NCBI RefSeq assembly: GCF_003344965.1
Contig: NZ_CP031194.1
Span: 2,108,001 to 2,172,000, forward strand
Reading direction: 5' to 3'
DNA: 64,000 nucleotides
Source: Streptomyces paludis
GTDB taxonomy: Bacteria > Actinomycetota > Actinomycetes > Streptomycetales > Streptomycetaceae
The notes under the pieces are model-generated. The model was not told the origin of the DNA and did no database searches. It saw nothing but the letters and a program-made list of their open reading frames with translations. Shown here piece by piece: positions 38,121 through 47,860 of this stretch (the first letter of the stretch is position 1; the number at the start of each line of letters is the position of its first letter). The position numbers and the translations under genes are program-made.

Positions 38121-38744
38121 TCAGTCGAAGATCGGGCCCTGCGTACGGGTCCGCTTGATCTCGTAGAAGCCGGGGATCGACGCGACCAGCAGGGTGCCGT
38201 CCCAGAGCTTCGCGGCGTCCTCGCCCTTGGGCGCCGGGGTGACCACCGGGCCGAAGAAGGCGACCTGCTCGCCGTTGGCGCCGGGGACGGCGATGACCGG
38301 GGTGCCGACCTCCTGGCCGACCTTGTCGATGCCCTCCTGGTGCGAGGCGCGCAGCTCGGTGTCGTACGCGTCGGAGTCGGCGTAGTCGATCAGCTCGGCG
38401 GGCAGCCCGACCTCGTCCAGCGCGGCGGCGATGCCCTCGCGGGTGACGCCCTCGCCCTGGTTGTGGAAGCGGGTGCCGAGCGCGGTGTACAGCTTGCCGA
38501 CGACCTCGTCGCCGTGCTTCTGCTGCGCGGCGATGACCACCCGGACCGGGCCCCACGCCTTGGAGAGCGCCTCGCGGTAAGCCTCGGGGATGTCCTTGTC
38601 CTCGTTGAGGACGGCGAGGCTCATCACGTGCCAGCGGACCTCGATGTCACGGACCTTCTCCACTTCGAGCACCCAGCGCGAGGTCATCCACGCCCAGGGG
38701 CAGAGCGGGTCGAACCAGAAGTCCACAGGGGTCTTGTCGGACAT
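38121..38744 (-). CDS. DsbA-family thioredoxin-fold protein (Rv2466c-like mycothiol-dependent reductase family)
   Basis: This 207-residue cytoplasmic protein has the DsbA fold. The active-site motif is DFWFDPLCPWAWMTSRW, with a CPWA tetrad at residues 15-18; the resolving second cysteine of CPWC is replaced by Ala. A later GTPVIAVPG carries the conserved cis-proline. Homologues in mycobacteria are mycothiol-dependent nitroreductases or disulfide reductases. With one cysteine, a monothiol mechanism with mycothiol is likely here. The ATG at 38744 has a GAGGAG at good distance; a longer frame was rejected. It is divergent from the first pepN gene. Confidence 0.88.
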   Translation of the reverse strand: MSDKTPVDFWFDPLCPWAWMTSRWVLEVEKVRDIEVRWHVMSLAVLNEDKDIPEAYREALSKAWGPVRVVIAAQQKHGDEVVGKLYTALGTRFHNQGEGVTREGIAAALDEVGLPAELIDYADSDAYDTELRASHQEGIDKVGQEVGTPVIAVPGANGEQVAFFGPVVTPAPKGEDAAKLWDGTLLVASIPGFYEIKRTRTQGPIFD

Positions 38745-38920
38745 GTCTCTCCTCATCGGGCTGCCCCGGTCGGGGGCAGGGTCAGGGCTTGCGAACGCAC
38801 CACTGGCCCAAACACCGCGCCGCACCACGGGCATTCCCGCCCCCCTGGTGTCAGTGGCACGTGCGAGGATCGTTCCCGGCTGCTGAACGAGCGTCGAACG
38901 CGAGCCGAGAAGGAGTGACC

Positions 38921-41500
38921 GTGCCCGGTGAGAACCTGTCCCGTGACGAGGCCCGTGAGCGGGCCCGTCTGCTGTCCGTCGACGGGTACGAGATCTTTCT
39001 CGACCTGCGGTCGGCGGTCGGTGACGCGCCGGACGGCCCCGGGCCCCGGACGTTCCGTTCGGTGACGACGATCCGGTTCCGCTGCTCGGACCCGGGCGCG
39101 GCCACCTTCGCCGATCTGATCGCCCCGGCCGTGACCGCCCTGACGCTGAACGGGACGGATCTCGACCCGGCCACCGCGTTCGACGGCTCGCGGATCGCCC
39201 TGGAGGACCTCCGCGCGGAGAACGTGCTGGTGGTGGACGCGGAGTGCGCGTACAGCCGGACGGGCGAGGGCATGCACCGCTTCGTCGACCCGGAGGACGG
39301 CGAGGTCTATCTCTACACGCAGTACGAGCCGGCCGACGCCCGCCGGGTGTTCGCCAACTTCGAGCAGCCGGACCTCAAGGCGCCGTACCGCTTCGAGGTG
39401 ACGGCGCCCGAGGGCTGGACGGTGTGGAGCAACGGCGCGGGGACGCTCTCCGACGGCACCTGGCGGTTCGCGGAGACGAAGCCGATCTCGACGTACATCA
39501 CGGCCGTCCTCGCCGGTCCGTACCACTGCGCGACCGACTCCTACCGCCGCACCTTCGACGACGGCACGGTGCTGGAGATCCCGCTGGGCGCGATGTGCCG
39601 CAAGGGACTGGCCCGGCACTTCGACGCGGACGACATCTTCCTGGTCACCAAGCAGGGGCTGGACTTCTTCCACGACCACTTCGACTATCCGTACCCCTTC
39701 GGGAAGTACGACCAGGCGTTCGTCCCCGAGTACAACCTCGGCGCGATGGAGAACCCGGGGCTGGTGACCTTCCGCGAGGAGTACATCTTCCGGGGTCAGG
39801 TCACGGAGGCCGCGTACGAGCGCCGGGCGAACACGCTGCTGCACGAGATGGCGCACATGTGGTTCGGCGACCTGGTCACCATGGAGTGGTGGGACGACCT
39901 GTGGCTGAAGGAGTCCTTCGCGGACTTCATGGGTGTCTTCGCGCTCGTGGAGGCCACCCGCTTCACCGACTCCTGGGTCACCTTCGCCAACAACCGCAAG
40001 TCGTGGGCGTACCGCGCGGACCAGCTGCCGTCCACCCATCCCGTCACGGCCGACATCCGTGATCTGGAGGACGCGAAGCTCAACTTCGACGGGATCACCT
40101 ACGCGAAGGGCGCCTCCGTACTGAAGCAGCTGGTGGCGTATGTCGGCCGGGACGCGTTCCTGGCGGGCGCCCGGCGCTACTTCAAGCGGCACGCGTACGG
40201 GAACACCCGGCTGGGCGATCTGCTCTCCGCGCTGGAGGAGACCTCCGGGCGGGATCTGACGGCCTGGTCGCGGTCCTGGCTCCAGACGGCCGGGCTCAAC
40301 TCGCTGACCCCGCAGGTCGTGTACGACGCGGAGGGCAGGATCACCGAGCTGGCCGTCCTCCAGGAGGCCGCCGCGTCCCATCCGGAGCTGCGGCCGCACC
40401 GGGTGGCGGTCGGGCTGTACCGGCGGCTGCCCGACGGGGAGCTGGTGCGCTTCGCCCGCGCCGAGACGGACATCGACGGCCCGCGTACGGTCGTGAAGGA
40501 GCTGGCCGGGGCCGAGCGGCCCGACCTGGTGCTGGTCAACGACGACGACCTGACGTACTGCAAGATCCGCTTCGACCAGGCGTCGCTGGACACGCTGCGG
40601 AGTCATCTCGGTGACATCGGTGACCCGTTGGCGCGCGCCCTGTGCTGGTCGGCGCTGTGGAATCTGACGCGGGACGCGCTGATGCCGGCCCGGGACTTCC
40701 TCTCCCTGGTGCTCACCCACGCGGGCCGCGAGACGGACATCGGCGTGCTCCAGATGCTGCACGCCTGGGCGCGTTCGGCGCTGGACCACTACGCGGCGCC
40801 GTCCTGGCGCGAGGAGGGCGGCCGGCTGCTGGCCGAGGGCGCCCTGCACGAGCTGCGGAACGCGGAGCCGGGCAGCCAGCACCAGCTGACCTGGGCCCGT
40901 TTCACGGCCGCGGTGGCCGTGTCGGCGGCGGACTTCCAGCTGCTGCGCGGGCTGCTGGACGGCACGGCGAAGATCGACGGGCTCACCGTCGACCAGGAGC
41001 TGCGCTGGGCCCTGCTGGGGCCGCTGGTCGCCGCCGGGCTCGCCGGTGAGACGGACATCGCGGCCGAACTGGCCCGGGACGACACGGCGTCGGGCAAGCG
41101 CCACGAGGTGCGCGCTCTGGCCTCCCGGCCCTCGGCGGCGGTCAAGGCGCAGGTCTGGGCCCAGGTCGTCGAGTCGGACGCGCTGTCGAACGCGCTGGTG
41201 GGCGCGGCCATCGCGGGCTTCGCCCAGCCGGGCCGGCGGGAGCTGACCGCGCCGTACGTCACGACGTACTTCGAGGCGATCGAGCGGGTCTGGTCGGAGC
41301 GTTCGATCCAGATCGGTATCGATGTCGTCCGGGGGCTCTTCCCGGCGTACCAGGACAGCCGGCCGACGCTGGAGGCCGCGCAGGGCTGGCTCGACAGCCA
41401 CCGGGACGCCGCGCCGGCGCTGCGCAGGCTGGTGCTGGAGGCGACGGACGATCTGGCGCGGACGCTCCGGGGACAGGAGTGCGACGCGGCGAGCGCGTGA
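38921..41500 (+). CDS. pepN: Aminopeptidase N, M1 family (first copy)
   Basis: This 859-residue zinc metalloenzyme removes N-terminal residues from peptides. The exopeptidase signature GAMEN is at residues 274-278, and the zinc site is HEMAH (308-312) with Glu331 in LWLKE. An N-terminal beta domain precedes the catalytic domain, and the C-terminal half is an ERAP1-type helical domain. The GTG at 38921 has an AAGGAG upstream. A second, strongly similar copy is at 51362-53938. Intracellular M1 enzymes of this kind probably finish peptide breakdown after Clp and other proteases. The symbol pepN is used for both copies. Confidence 0.96.
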   Translation: MPGENLSRDEARERARLLSVDGYEIFLDLRSAVGDAPDGPGPRTFRSVTTIRFRCSDPGAATFADLIAPAVTALTLNGTDLDPATAFDGSRIALEDLRAENVLVVDAECAYSRTGEGMHRFVDPEDGEVYLYTQYEPADARRVFANFEQPDLKAPYRFEVTAPEGWTVWSNGAGTLSDGTWRFAETKPISTYITAVLAGPYHCATDSYRRTFDDGTVLEIPLGAMCRKGLARHFDADDIFLVTKQGLDFFHDHFDYPYPFGKYDQAFVPEYNLGAMENPGLVTFREEYIFRGQVTEAAYERRANTLLHEMAHMWFGDLVTMEWWDDLWLKESFADFMGVFALVEATRFTDSWVTFANNRKSWAYRADQLPSTHPVTADIRDLEDAKLNFDGITYAKGASVLKQLVAYVGRDAFLAGARRYFKRHAYGNTRLGDLLSALEETSGRDLTAWSRSWLQTAGLNSLTPQVVYDAEGRITELAVLQEAAASHPELRPHRVAVGLYRRLPDGELVRFARAETDIDGPRTVVKELAGAERPDLVLVNDDDLTYCKIRFDQASLDTLRSHLGDIGDPLARALCWSALWNLTRDALMPARDFLSLVLTHAGRETDIGVLQMLHAWARSALDHYAAPSWREEGGRLLAEGALHELRNAEPGSQHQLTWARFTAAVAVSAADFQLLRGLLDGTAKIDGLTVDQELRWALLGPLVAAGLAGETDIAAELARDDTASGKRHEVRALASRPSAAVKAQVWAQVVESDALSNALVGAAIAGFAQPGRRELTAPYVTTYFEAIERVWSERSIQIGIDVVRGLFPAYQDSRPTLEAAQGWLDSHRDAAPALRRLVLEATDDLARTLRGQECDAASA

Positions 41501-41664
41501 CGCGACGGCGTCGTCGGCGGCATCACGGGCGGTGTCACCGGGCAGAAAGACGGGCTGTCTGATCGGCAGTCGAACGCCCTTACTTTAGTACGAGCTTGTC
41601 CGCTTTTGTCGATGAATCGGTTACAGGGGTTGAGGAGCGGTGCGGGCGGGGCAGATCCCGGGGC

Positions 41665-42762
41665 ATGAAGAACAACTCCCCGCTCTCCCTCCGCCCCGCC
41701 GGTCTCCCGCTCCCCGTCGTCCGGCTCGCCGACGACCCGCGCGGCCGGGTGCTCTCCCTCGCGCAGCTGCGCGCCCTCGGTGTCCCCGGCGGCCGGGCCG
41801 CCGCGCAGTGCCGGCCCGGCGGCCCCTGGCAGCAACTGCTGCCGGGGGTCTATCTGCTGCACACGGAGCCGCCGACCGCCGACGAACGGCTGCGCGGGGC
41901 GCTGCTGTACGCGGGCCGGCCGGGCGCGGCGAGCACCGTACGGGACCTCCCGGCGCAGCCGGGCCCCGGCGCCGCCGGCAGCGCGTCGGATCCGTACGGT
42001 TCGGCGATGGTCACCGGGCTGGCGGCGCTGGCGCTGCACGGCTTCTCGGCGTCGGCTCCGCCGCCCGACTCCCCCGGCCGGGTCGATGTGCTCGTACCGC
42101 GCACTCGGCGGCTGCGCTCCACGGGCTACGCCCGGCTGATCCGCGCACATGTCCTGCCCCGGCCGGAGCGGATCGGCGGGCTGCCGGTGGCGCCGGTCGC
42201 CCGCGCGGTGGCGGACGCGGTCGCCCATCTCTGCGACGCGGACTCGGTGGTCGCGGTGCTGACCGAGGCGGTCCGGGACGGCCACTGCGAACCGGCGGTG
42301 GTGGTAAGGGAGTTGAACCAGTCGGGGCTGCTGGCGCGGAGGTACGTGGTGGACGCGGTGGACGCGCTGCTCGCCGAGGGCCGCACCCTGGCGGAGGGCC
42401 GGCTGTACGAGCTGGTGCGGACGTACGGTCTGCCGGAGCCGGTCTGGAACGTCGATCTGCGGCTGCCGGACGGCCCGCCGCTGGGCGCGGTGGACGCGTA
42501 CTGGCCCGAGCGGTCGGTCGCGGTCGAGCTGGACACCCGGGCGCCCCGCCAGGACGGCCGGTGGAACAGCGACGACGACGAACAGTGGTCGGCGGCCGTG
42601 CGCAAGCGGGAGCACCTGGAACGGCTCGGCATCACCGTCGTCCATCTGACGCCGAAGAAGCTGCGCGACGCGCCGGCGCAGCAGGCGACGGTGGTCCGTA
42701 CGGCGCTGCTGGCGGCGGACGACCGGGATCCGGCGGCGCGGGTGGTGGTCCTGCCGAGATAG
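41665..42762 (+). CDS. AbiEi-like winged-helix protein with a DUF559/Vsr-like endonuclease-type C-terminus
   Basis: This protein of about 365 residues begins with a winged-helix-like region (LSLAQLRALGVPGGRAAAQ then LLPGVYLLHT) like the AbiEi antitoxin family. The C-terminal 100 residues resemble the PD-(D/E)XK-type DUF559 fold, with AVDAYWPERSVAVELD and KREHLERLGITVVHLTPKKL. No AbiEii-type nucleotidyltransferase toxin is encoded next to it, so a classical AbiE pair is not supported. Proteins of this layout are common single genes in actinomycetes, and their function is unknown. I chose the ATG at 41665 (MKNNSPLS); a TTG at 41596 in frame is less likely. It is ended by a convergent terminator. 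Confidence 0.75.
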   Translation: MKNNSPLSLRPAGLPLPVVRLADDPRGRVLSLAQLRALGVPGGRAAAQCRPGGPWQQLLPGVYLLHTEPPTADERLRGALLYAGRPGAASTVRDLPAQPGPGAAGSASDPYGSAMVTGLAALALHGFSASAPPPDSPGRVDVLVPRTRRLRSTGYARLIRAHVLPRPERIGGLPVAPVARAVADAVAHLCDADSVVAVLTEAVRDGHCEPAVVVRELNQSGLLARRYVVDAVDALLAEGRTLAEGRLYELVRTYGLPEPVWNVDLRLPDGPPLGAVDAYWPERSVAVELDTRAPRQDGRWNSDDDEQWSAAVRKREHLERLGITVVHLTPKKLRDAPAQQATVVRTALLAADDRDPAARVVVLPR

Positions 42763-42776
42763 GGGCGACCCGACGG

Positions 42777-42818
42777 GGGTACGGGCGGCCATCTGGCGAT
42801 CGAGGGCCGCCCGTAACC
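42777..42818. terminator. Bidirectional terminator
   Basis: Arms of 14 bases with one mismatch (42777-42790 and 42805-42818) enclose a 14-base loop. The hairpin lies between the convergent stops at 42762 and 42835. Confidence 0.8.
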
Positions 42819-42834
42819 ACGGTGCGCGGGACGG

Positions 42835-44049
42835 TCAGCCGCAGAACTCGGCCTCGATGGCCACCGTACTGTCGCCCACCCCGTCGCTGTTGAGGTTCAG
42901 GGCGAGGCTGTGGCGGCCGTCGCGGGTGGTGACGGCCGCGCTCGACGAGCCGTGTATCGAGCCGTTGTGGCCCCACACCTCGGTGCCGCAGGAGAGGGTC
43001 TGCCGGTACAGGCCGAGGCCGTAGCCGTAGTCGGGCCCGTCCTCGGAGACGGACACGGTGGTGGTCATCTCCTTGAGCTGCTTCTTCGGGAGCAGCTCGC
43101 CCTTGAGCAGCGCGCCGTAGAAGCGGTTCAGGTCGGCGGCGTCGGAGATCATCGCGCCGGCCGCGCCCGCCCAGGAGGGGTTCAGCTCGGTGACGTCGTG
43201 GACGGGCTCCTCGGACCCGAGTCCGAGCGTGGAGTAGGCGCGGCTCGCCGGGCGGGGCACGGTGGGGTCGGTGTCCGGCACGGAGGTGGCGCGGAGGCCG
43301 AGGGGGCGGATGATCCGGCGCTCGATCTCGGTGCCGTACGGGCGGCCCGTGACCTTCTCGATGACCATTCCGGCGAGGACGAAGTTGGTGTTGGAGTAGT
43401 TCCAGCCCGTGCCGGGCGCGAAGTCGGGCGCGTGGGTCATGGCGATCGCGACCAGCTCCCGGGGCTGCCAGGTGTCGTAGCGGTGCTGGAGGAAGCCGGG
43501 GCCGATGATCTTCGCCAGGACGCCGGGGTCCCAGGTGTAGTTGTAGATCCCGCTGGTGTGGTTGAGCAGCTGGCGAAGGGATATCTTCCGGCCGTCGTTG
43601 CCGTTGCCCCTGACCAGACCGGGGAGATGGGTGTCGACGGTGTCGTCGAGGTCGAGTCTGCCCTCGGCCTCCAGCTGGAGCAGGACGGTCGCGACGAAGG
43701 TCTTGGTGATGGAGCCGACCCGGTAGCGGTCCTCGGCCCGGCGCGGCGCGTCGGTCGTACGGTCCCCGACCCCGGAGGCGCCCTTCCAGACGCCCTTGGC
43801 GTCCCGGGCCTGCGCGGCGACCCCGGGCACGCCCGCCTCGACCAGCGCGTCGAGCGCCTTCTGGGTGGCGGCGTGCCGGGCTGCGGCGCCACCGGGCGCG
43901 GGGGCGGGGGCGGCCATGGCGGCCGGGGCGGTGAACGCCGTACCGGCGACGGCGGCCGCCGCGAGTGCCGCGGTGACGAGGAGACGGGCTCCGTGCGTTC
44001 CGCGTACGCCGCGCGCCACACCTGCCTTGCGTATCGTGCCGGCTGCCAT
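42835..44049 (-). CDS. Secreted serine hydrolase, class C beta-lactamase / D-Ala-D-Ala carboxypeptidase family
   Basis: This 404-residue protein begins with a signal peptide (about 1-47, twin Arg not seen, AAMA-AP cleavage region). The catalytic fold has the SITK motif (SxxK, about residue 113), the YSN motif in GWNYSNTNFVLAGM, and HNGS near the C-terminus in place of the KTG box. Such proteins hydrolyse D-amino-acid peptides, esters or beta-lactams. The peptidase S12 family in Streptomyces mostly comprises DD-carboxypeptidases, so that is the favoured role. The ATG at 44049 has AAGGGAG upstream. It is divergent from the subtilase gene across a 439-base spacer. Confidence 0.9.
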   Translation of the reverse strand: MAAGTIRKAGVARGVRGTHGARLLVTAALAAAAVAGTAFTAPAAMAAPAPAPGGAAARHAATQKALDALVEAGVPGVAAQARDAKGVWKGASGVGDRTTDAPRRAEDRYRVGSITKTFVATVLLQLEAEGRLDLDDTVDTHLPGLVRGNGNDGRKISLRQLLNHTSGIYNYTWDPGVLAKIIGPGFLQHRYDTWQPRELVAIAMTHAPDFAPGTGWNYSNTNFVLAGMVIEKVTGRPYGTEIERRIIRPLGLRATSVPDTDPTVPRPASRAYSTLGLGSEEPVHDVTELNPSWAGAAGAMISDAADLNRFYGALLKGELLPKKQLKEMTTTVSVSEDGPDYGYGLGLYRQTLSCGTEVWGHNGSIHGSSSAAVTTRDGRHSLALNLNSDGVGDSTVAIEAEFCG

Positions 44050-44488
44050 ACGAACTCCCTTGCCTGCGACAACAGTTCGACCCCAAGGACGCGGCCGTTA
44101 CCGGCAGGGTTGATCTTCGATGCGAGGTTGGCCCCTTTTTTCGGCCACTCCTCAGAGGCGCCGTTCGAGCCGGGCGGGGGCGCGGCATCGCGGCCCGCCC
44201 GGGCCGGCACCCGCTGCCCGCACCCGCTGCCGCCGCCCGTCTCCGGCGTTCTTCGGCGTTCTCCGGTCGCGAGGGTTGACGTGATCCCGCCCATGACGGA
44301 CGGTCACGCCCCGAACGCCCCGCGGATTTGGTCTGTTTGGTTCCCGTTGGCGGGAAATTCGCCGTGGCGGATCTCCGCCATGACCGTATCCCGTTCCCAA
44401 CAGCTCTCCACAAAGCCCTGGTTCGTAGGAAAAGCTGAACGATCAGCCGGTACCGAAATCCGGACTGTCTTCACCGAACAGGATCAGG
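44050..44488. other. Divergent intergenic region between two secreted-enzyme genes
   Basis: No gene is supported. This 439-base spacer must hold promoters for the minus-strand serine hydrolase gene and the plus-strand subtilase gene. A TTGACG hexamer near 44276 is a possible -35 element, and the stretch 44325-44365 is AT-richer with an imperfect GGCG/CGCC dyad. A small inverted repeat GCTGA/TCAGC lies at 44432-44445, about 45 bases before the subtilase start. None can be assigned to a known regulator. Confidence 0.35.
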
Positions 44489-47400
44489 ATGCTGATGACC
44501 TCCGAATCCGATAGCCGCATATCCGGGCCGAGACGCGTGGCCCGGGTCACGGCAGCCGCCGGGCTGGTGGCGGCGCTGATCGCCACCGGCGCCGCGCCCG
44601 CGTTCTCCGCGACGGGCGCCGACGACCCGGCCGCCCCCGCGCCCGCGCCCGTGAAAACGTCCGCCGGCCCCGACGAGCTGGGCGCGGCCAACGCGGAGCT
44701 GCTGGCCCAGGCGAAGGCCGAGGGCGAGAAGAGCGTCACCGTGATGGTCGCCGCCACCCCGGGCGCGACCAAGCAGGTCGCCGCCCAACTGGACGCCGTC
44801 GAGGGCTCCGTGGTCGGCAAGACGTACGACAAGCTCGGTTACGTACGGGCCACGCTGCCCACCGCGAAGGCCGAGTCCGCGATCAAGGCGGCCCAGAAGC
44901 TGTCCTCGGTCCAGGGCGTCGAGCTGAAGCAGGAGATCGTCCTCGACGACCCGCGGCCCGACGCGGACGCCACCGCGCAGAGCGCGAAGGGCGCCAAGAG
45001 CGCGAAGGGCTCGGCCGCCTCGGTGCCGTACGCCGCGCCGGACAGCAAGACCCCCGCGAAGAACCCGTACAACCCGTCCTTCGAGACGGGCGCGGTCGAC
45101 TTCGTCCAGCAGAACCCGAAGGCCGACGGCCGCGGTGTCACCATCGGCATCATCGACAGCGGTGTCGATGTGGCCCACCCCGCGCTCCAGAAGACCACCA
45201 CCGGCGAGCGCAAGATCGTCGACTGGGTGACCGCGACGGACCCGGTCGTCGACGGCGACGGCACCTGGCTGCGGATGAACGCCTCGGTGACCGGCCCCGC
45301 CTTCACGGCGGCGGGCCGCAGCTGGAAGGCCCCGGCCGGCGAGTACAAGTTCCTCACCTTCGCCGAATCCGCCACCCTGGGCGGCGACATGGCCGGTGAC
45401 CTCAACCGCAACGGCACCACCACCGACAGCTGGGGCGTGCTCTACGACCCGGCCAACGGGACCGTACGCGTCGATCTGAACAACGACGGCGACTTCACGA
45501 ACGACACCGCGATGAAGCCCTACAAGGACGGCTTCCAGATCGGTTACTTCGGTACGGAGGACCCGGGCAACCCGGTCTCGCAGCGCATCCCGTTCACCGT
45601 CGAGATCCGCAAGGACGTCGTCTACAACGCGGCCGGCGCGAAGTCCGACTACGTGAACATCGGGGTCATCGAGAGCGCCCACGGCACCCATGTCGCCGGG
45701 ATCACCGCCGCCAACAGCCTCTTCGGCGGCAAGATGAACGGCGCCGCCCCCGGCGCCAAGCTGGTCTCCTCGCGCGCGTGCACCTGGTCCGGCGGCTGCA
45801 CCAGCGTCGCGCTGACCGAGGGCATGATCGACCTCGTCGTCAACCGCGGTGTGGACATCATCAACATGTCGATCGGCGGGCTGCCGCCGCTCAACGACGG
45901 CAACAGCGCCCGCGCCCAGCTGTACAACCGTCTCATCGACACCTACGGCGTCCAGCTGGTGATCTCGGCCGGCAACGACGGTCCCGGCACCAACACCATC
46001 AGCGACCCGGCCGTCGCCGAGAAGGTCATCTCGGTCGGCGCGTCGATCTCCAAGGAGACCTGGGCCGCCAACTACGGCTCCGTCGTCGCCAAGAAGTACG
46101 CGCTGCTGCCCTTCTCCTCCCGCGGCCCCCGCGAGGACGGCGGCTTCACGCCGACCCTCACCGCCCCGGGCGCGGCCATCAACACCACCCAGACCTGGGC
46201 CCCCGGCGGCCCGGTCGCCGAGGCGGGCTACCAGCTCCCGGCCGGCTACAGCATGCTCCAGGGCACCTCGATGTCCTCCCCGCAGGCCGCGGGCGCGAGC
46301 GCGCTGCTGATCTCCGCCGCCAAGCAGAAGAAGATCAGCCTCGACCCGGCGAAGCTGCGGACGGCGCTGACCAGCACCGCCACCAAGATCCCGGATGTCC
46401 AGGCGCACGAGCAGGGCGCCGGTCTGATCAATATCGTCGCCGCGTGGAAGTCCATCGAGCGCGCCTCGGCCAAGAACGCCGTCGCCGCCCAGGAGTTCGC
46501 GGTGAAGGCGCCGGTCAGCTCGCTCCTCTCCGGTCTGCTGAAGACCCCGCACTTCGGTACGGGTGTCTACGACCGTGAGGGCGGCCTCAAGGCCGGCCAG
46601 GCGCGGACGTACGACGTCGTCATCACCCGCACCACCGGCACCAAGGCGTCGCTCTTCCACACGCTGCGCTGGAAGAACAACGACGGCACCTTCAAGCTGC
46701 TCGGCAGCTCCAAGGTCAAGCTGCCGCTGAACAAGCCGGTGACCGTCAAGGTGCAGGCCAAGGCCGCCAAGGCCGGGGTGCACAGCGCGATCCTCCAGGT
46801 GGACGACCGGCTCACGGTCGGGATCGACAAGCAGATCCTCACCACCGTCGTCGTCGCGGAGAAGCTCGCCAAGCCCAGCTACGCCTTCTCGGCCACGAGT
46901 TCGACGCAGCGCAACAGCTCGACGTCGTACTTCATCTCCGTGCCGGAAGGGGCGCGGACGCTGGAGGTGGCGCTGAGCGGGCTGGCCGCGAACAGCCAGA
47001 CCCGGTTCATCAGCCTGCACCCGTACGGCGTGCAGATGGAGAACAGCTCCACGATCAACTGCTACCCGCACTACAACCCGGCCAACACCTGCCGCCCCGA
47101 CGCGCGTTCGTATGTGAACCCGCAGCCGGGCGTCTGGGAGGTCGAGGTCGAGTCGCGGCGTACGTCGCCGCTGCTGGACAACCCGTACAAGCTGGATGTG
47201 ACGCTGCTGGGCGTGGACTTCACCCCGGCGGTCACCACGCTCCCCGCCGCGACGATCGGCGAGCCGACGCCGGTGTCCTGGACGGTCACCAACACCGCCG
47301 GCGCCATCGAGGGCACGCTCGGCGGCGGTTCGCTGGGCTCGGCCAAGGTCGCGCGGCCCACGATCGCGGACGGTGAGGAGCAGGTGTCCACCGTCACGAT

Positions 47401-47839
47401 CGGCGCGGGCGTCGAGCGGCTCGACATCGCGATCGGCAACACCTCGGACGCCAACGCCGACCTGGACCTCTTCGTGGTCAAGGACGGCAGGCTCGTCGGC
47501 CAGTCCGCGTCGGCCAGCTCGAACGAGACCGTGAGCCTCCTCAACCCGGCGGCCGGTACGTACACGATCATCGTCGACGCCTACTCGGTCCCGGCCGGGA
47601 CCACGGCGTACGACTACCGGGACGTGTACTACTCGGCGTCGCTCGGCACGGTCAAGGCCGACAGCGCGCAGCCGGTCACCCTGGCCAACGGCGCGTCGGC
47701 GCGGGTCTCGGCCGAGGTGACGGTGAACAGCGCGGCCCCGGCGGGCCGGCAGTTCTTCGGCGAGGTCAAGCTCCTGAACGCGCGCGGTACCGCCGCGGGC
47801 ACCGGGAGCGTCGTCATCGACAGCGTCATCACTCCGTAA
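44489..47839 (+). CDS. Large secreted subtilisin-like serine protease (S8 family)
   Basis: This 1116-residue exoprotease has a signal peptide (about 1-42) and a pro-region. The catalytic triad is Asp223 (IDSGVDVAHP), His398 (HGTHVAG) and Ser594 (QGTSMSSPQAAG). The Asp-His gap is about 175 residues, far longer than in subtilisin, and contains an inserted domain with DLNNDGDFTND, a likely calcium-binding loop. The layout recalls tripeptidyl peptidase II-type enzymes. The C-terminal 500 residues form beta-rich domains that include pre-peptidase-type C-terminal modules (DANADLDLFVVKDG). The ATG at 44489 was used; a second ATG at 44495 is equally plausible. It is ended by the hairpin at 47861. Confidence 0.92.
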   Translation: MLMTSESDSRISGPRRVARVTAAAGLVAALIATGAAPAFSATGADDPAAPAPAPVKTSAGPDELGAANAELLAQAKAEGEKSVTVMVAATPGATKQVAAQLDAVEGSVVGKTYDKLGYVRATLPTAKAESAIKAAQKLSSVQGVELKQEIVLDDPRPDADATAQSAKGAKSAKGSAASVPYAAPDSKTPAKNPYNPSFETGAVDFVQQNPKADGRGVTIGIIDSGVDVAHPALQKTTTGERKIVDWVTATDPVVDGDGTWLRMNASVTGPAFTAAGRSWKAPAGEYKFLTFAESATLGGDMAGDLNRNGTTTDSWGVLYDPANGTVRVDLNNDGDFTNDTAMKPYKDGFQIGYFGTEDPGNPVSQRIPFTVEIRKDVVYNAAGAKSDYVNIGVIESAHGTHVAGITAANSLFGGKMNGAAPGAKLVSSRACTWSGGCTSVALTEGMIDLVVNRGVDIINMSIGGLPPLNDGNSARAQLYNRLIDTYGVQLVISAGNDGPGTNTISDPAVAEKVISVGASISKETWAANYGSVVAKKYALLPFSSRGPREDGGFTPTLTAPGAAINTTQTWAPGGPVAEAGYQLPAGYSMLQGTSMSSPQAAGASALLISAAKQKKISLDPAKLRTALTSTATKIPDVQAHEQGAGLINIVAAWKSIERASAKNAVAAQEFAVKAPVSSLLSGLLKTPHFGTGVYDREGGLKAGQARTYDVVITRTTGTKASLFHTLRWKNNDGTFKLLGSSKVKLPLNKPVTVKVQAKAAKAGVHSAILQVDDRLTVGIDKQILTTVVVAEKLAKPSYAFSATSSTQRNSSTSYFISVPEGARTLEVALSGLAANSQTRFISLHPYGVQMENSSTINCYPHYNPANTCRPDARSYVNPQPGVWEVEVESRRTSPLLDNPYKLDVTLLGVDFTPAVTTLPAATIGEPTPVSWTVTNTAGAIEGTLGGGSLGSAKVARPTIADGEEQVSTVTIGAGVERLDIAIGNTSDANADLDLFVVKDGRLVGQSASASSNETVSLLNPAAGTYTIIVDAYSVPAGTTAYDYRDVYYSASLGTVKADSAQPVTLANGASARVSAEVTVNSAAPAGRQFFGEVKLLNARGTAAGTGSVVIDSVITP

Positions 47840-47860
47840 CACCGGTGGTGCGTTGAGCTG

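Noticed and set aside
38753..41401. An 882-residue minus-strand frame opposite the first pepN
   Set aside because: It is antisense to an intact M1 peptidase and lacks domains.
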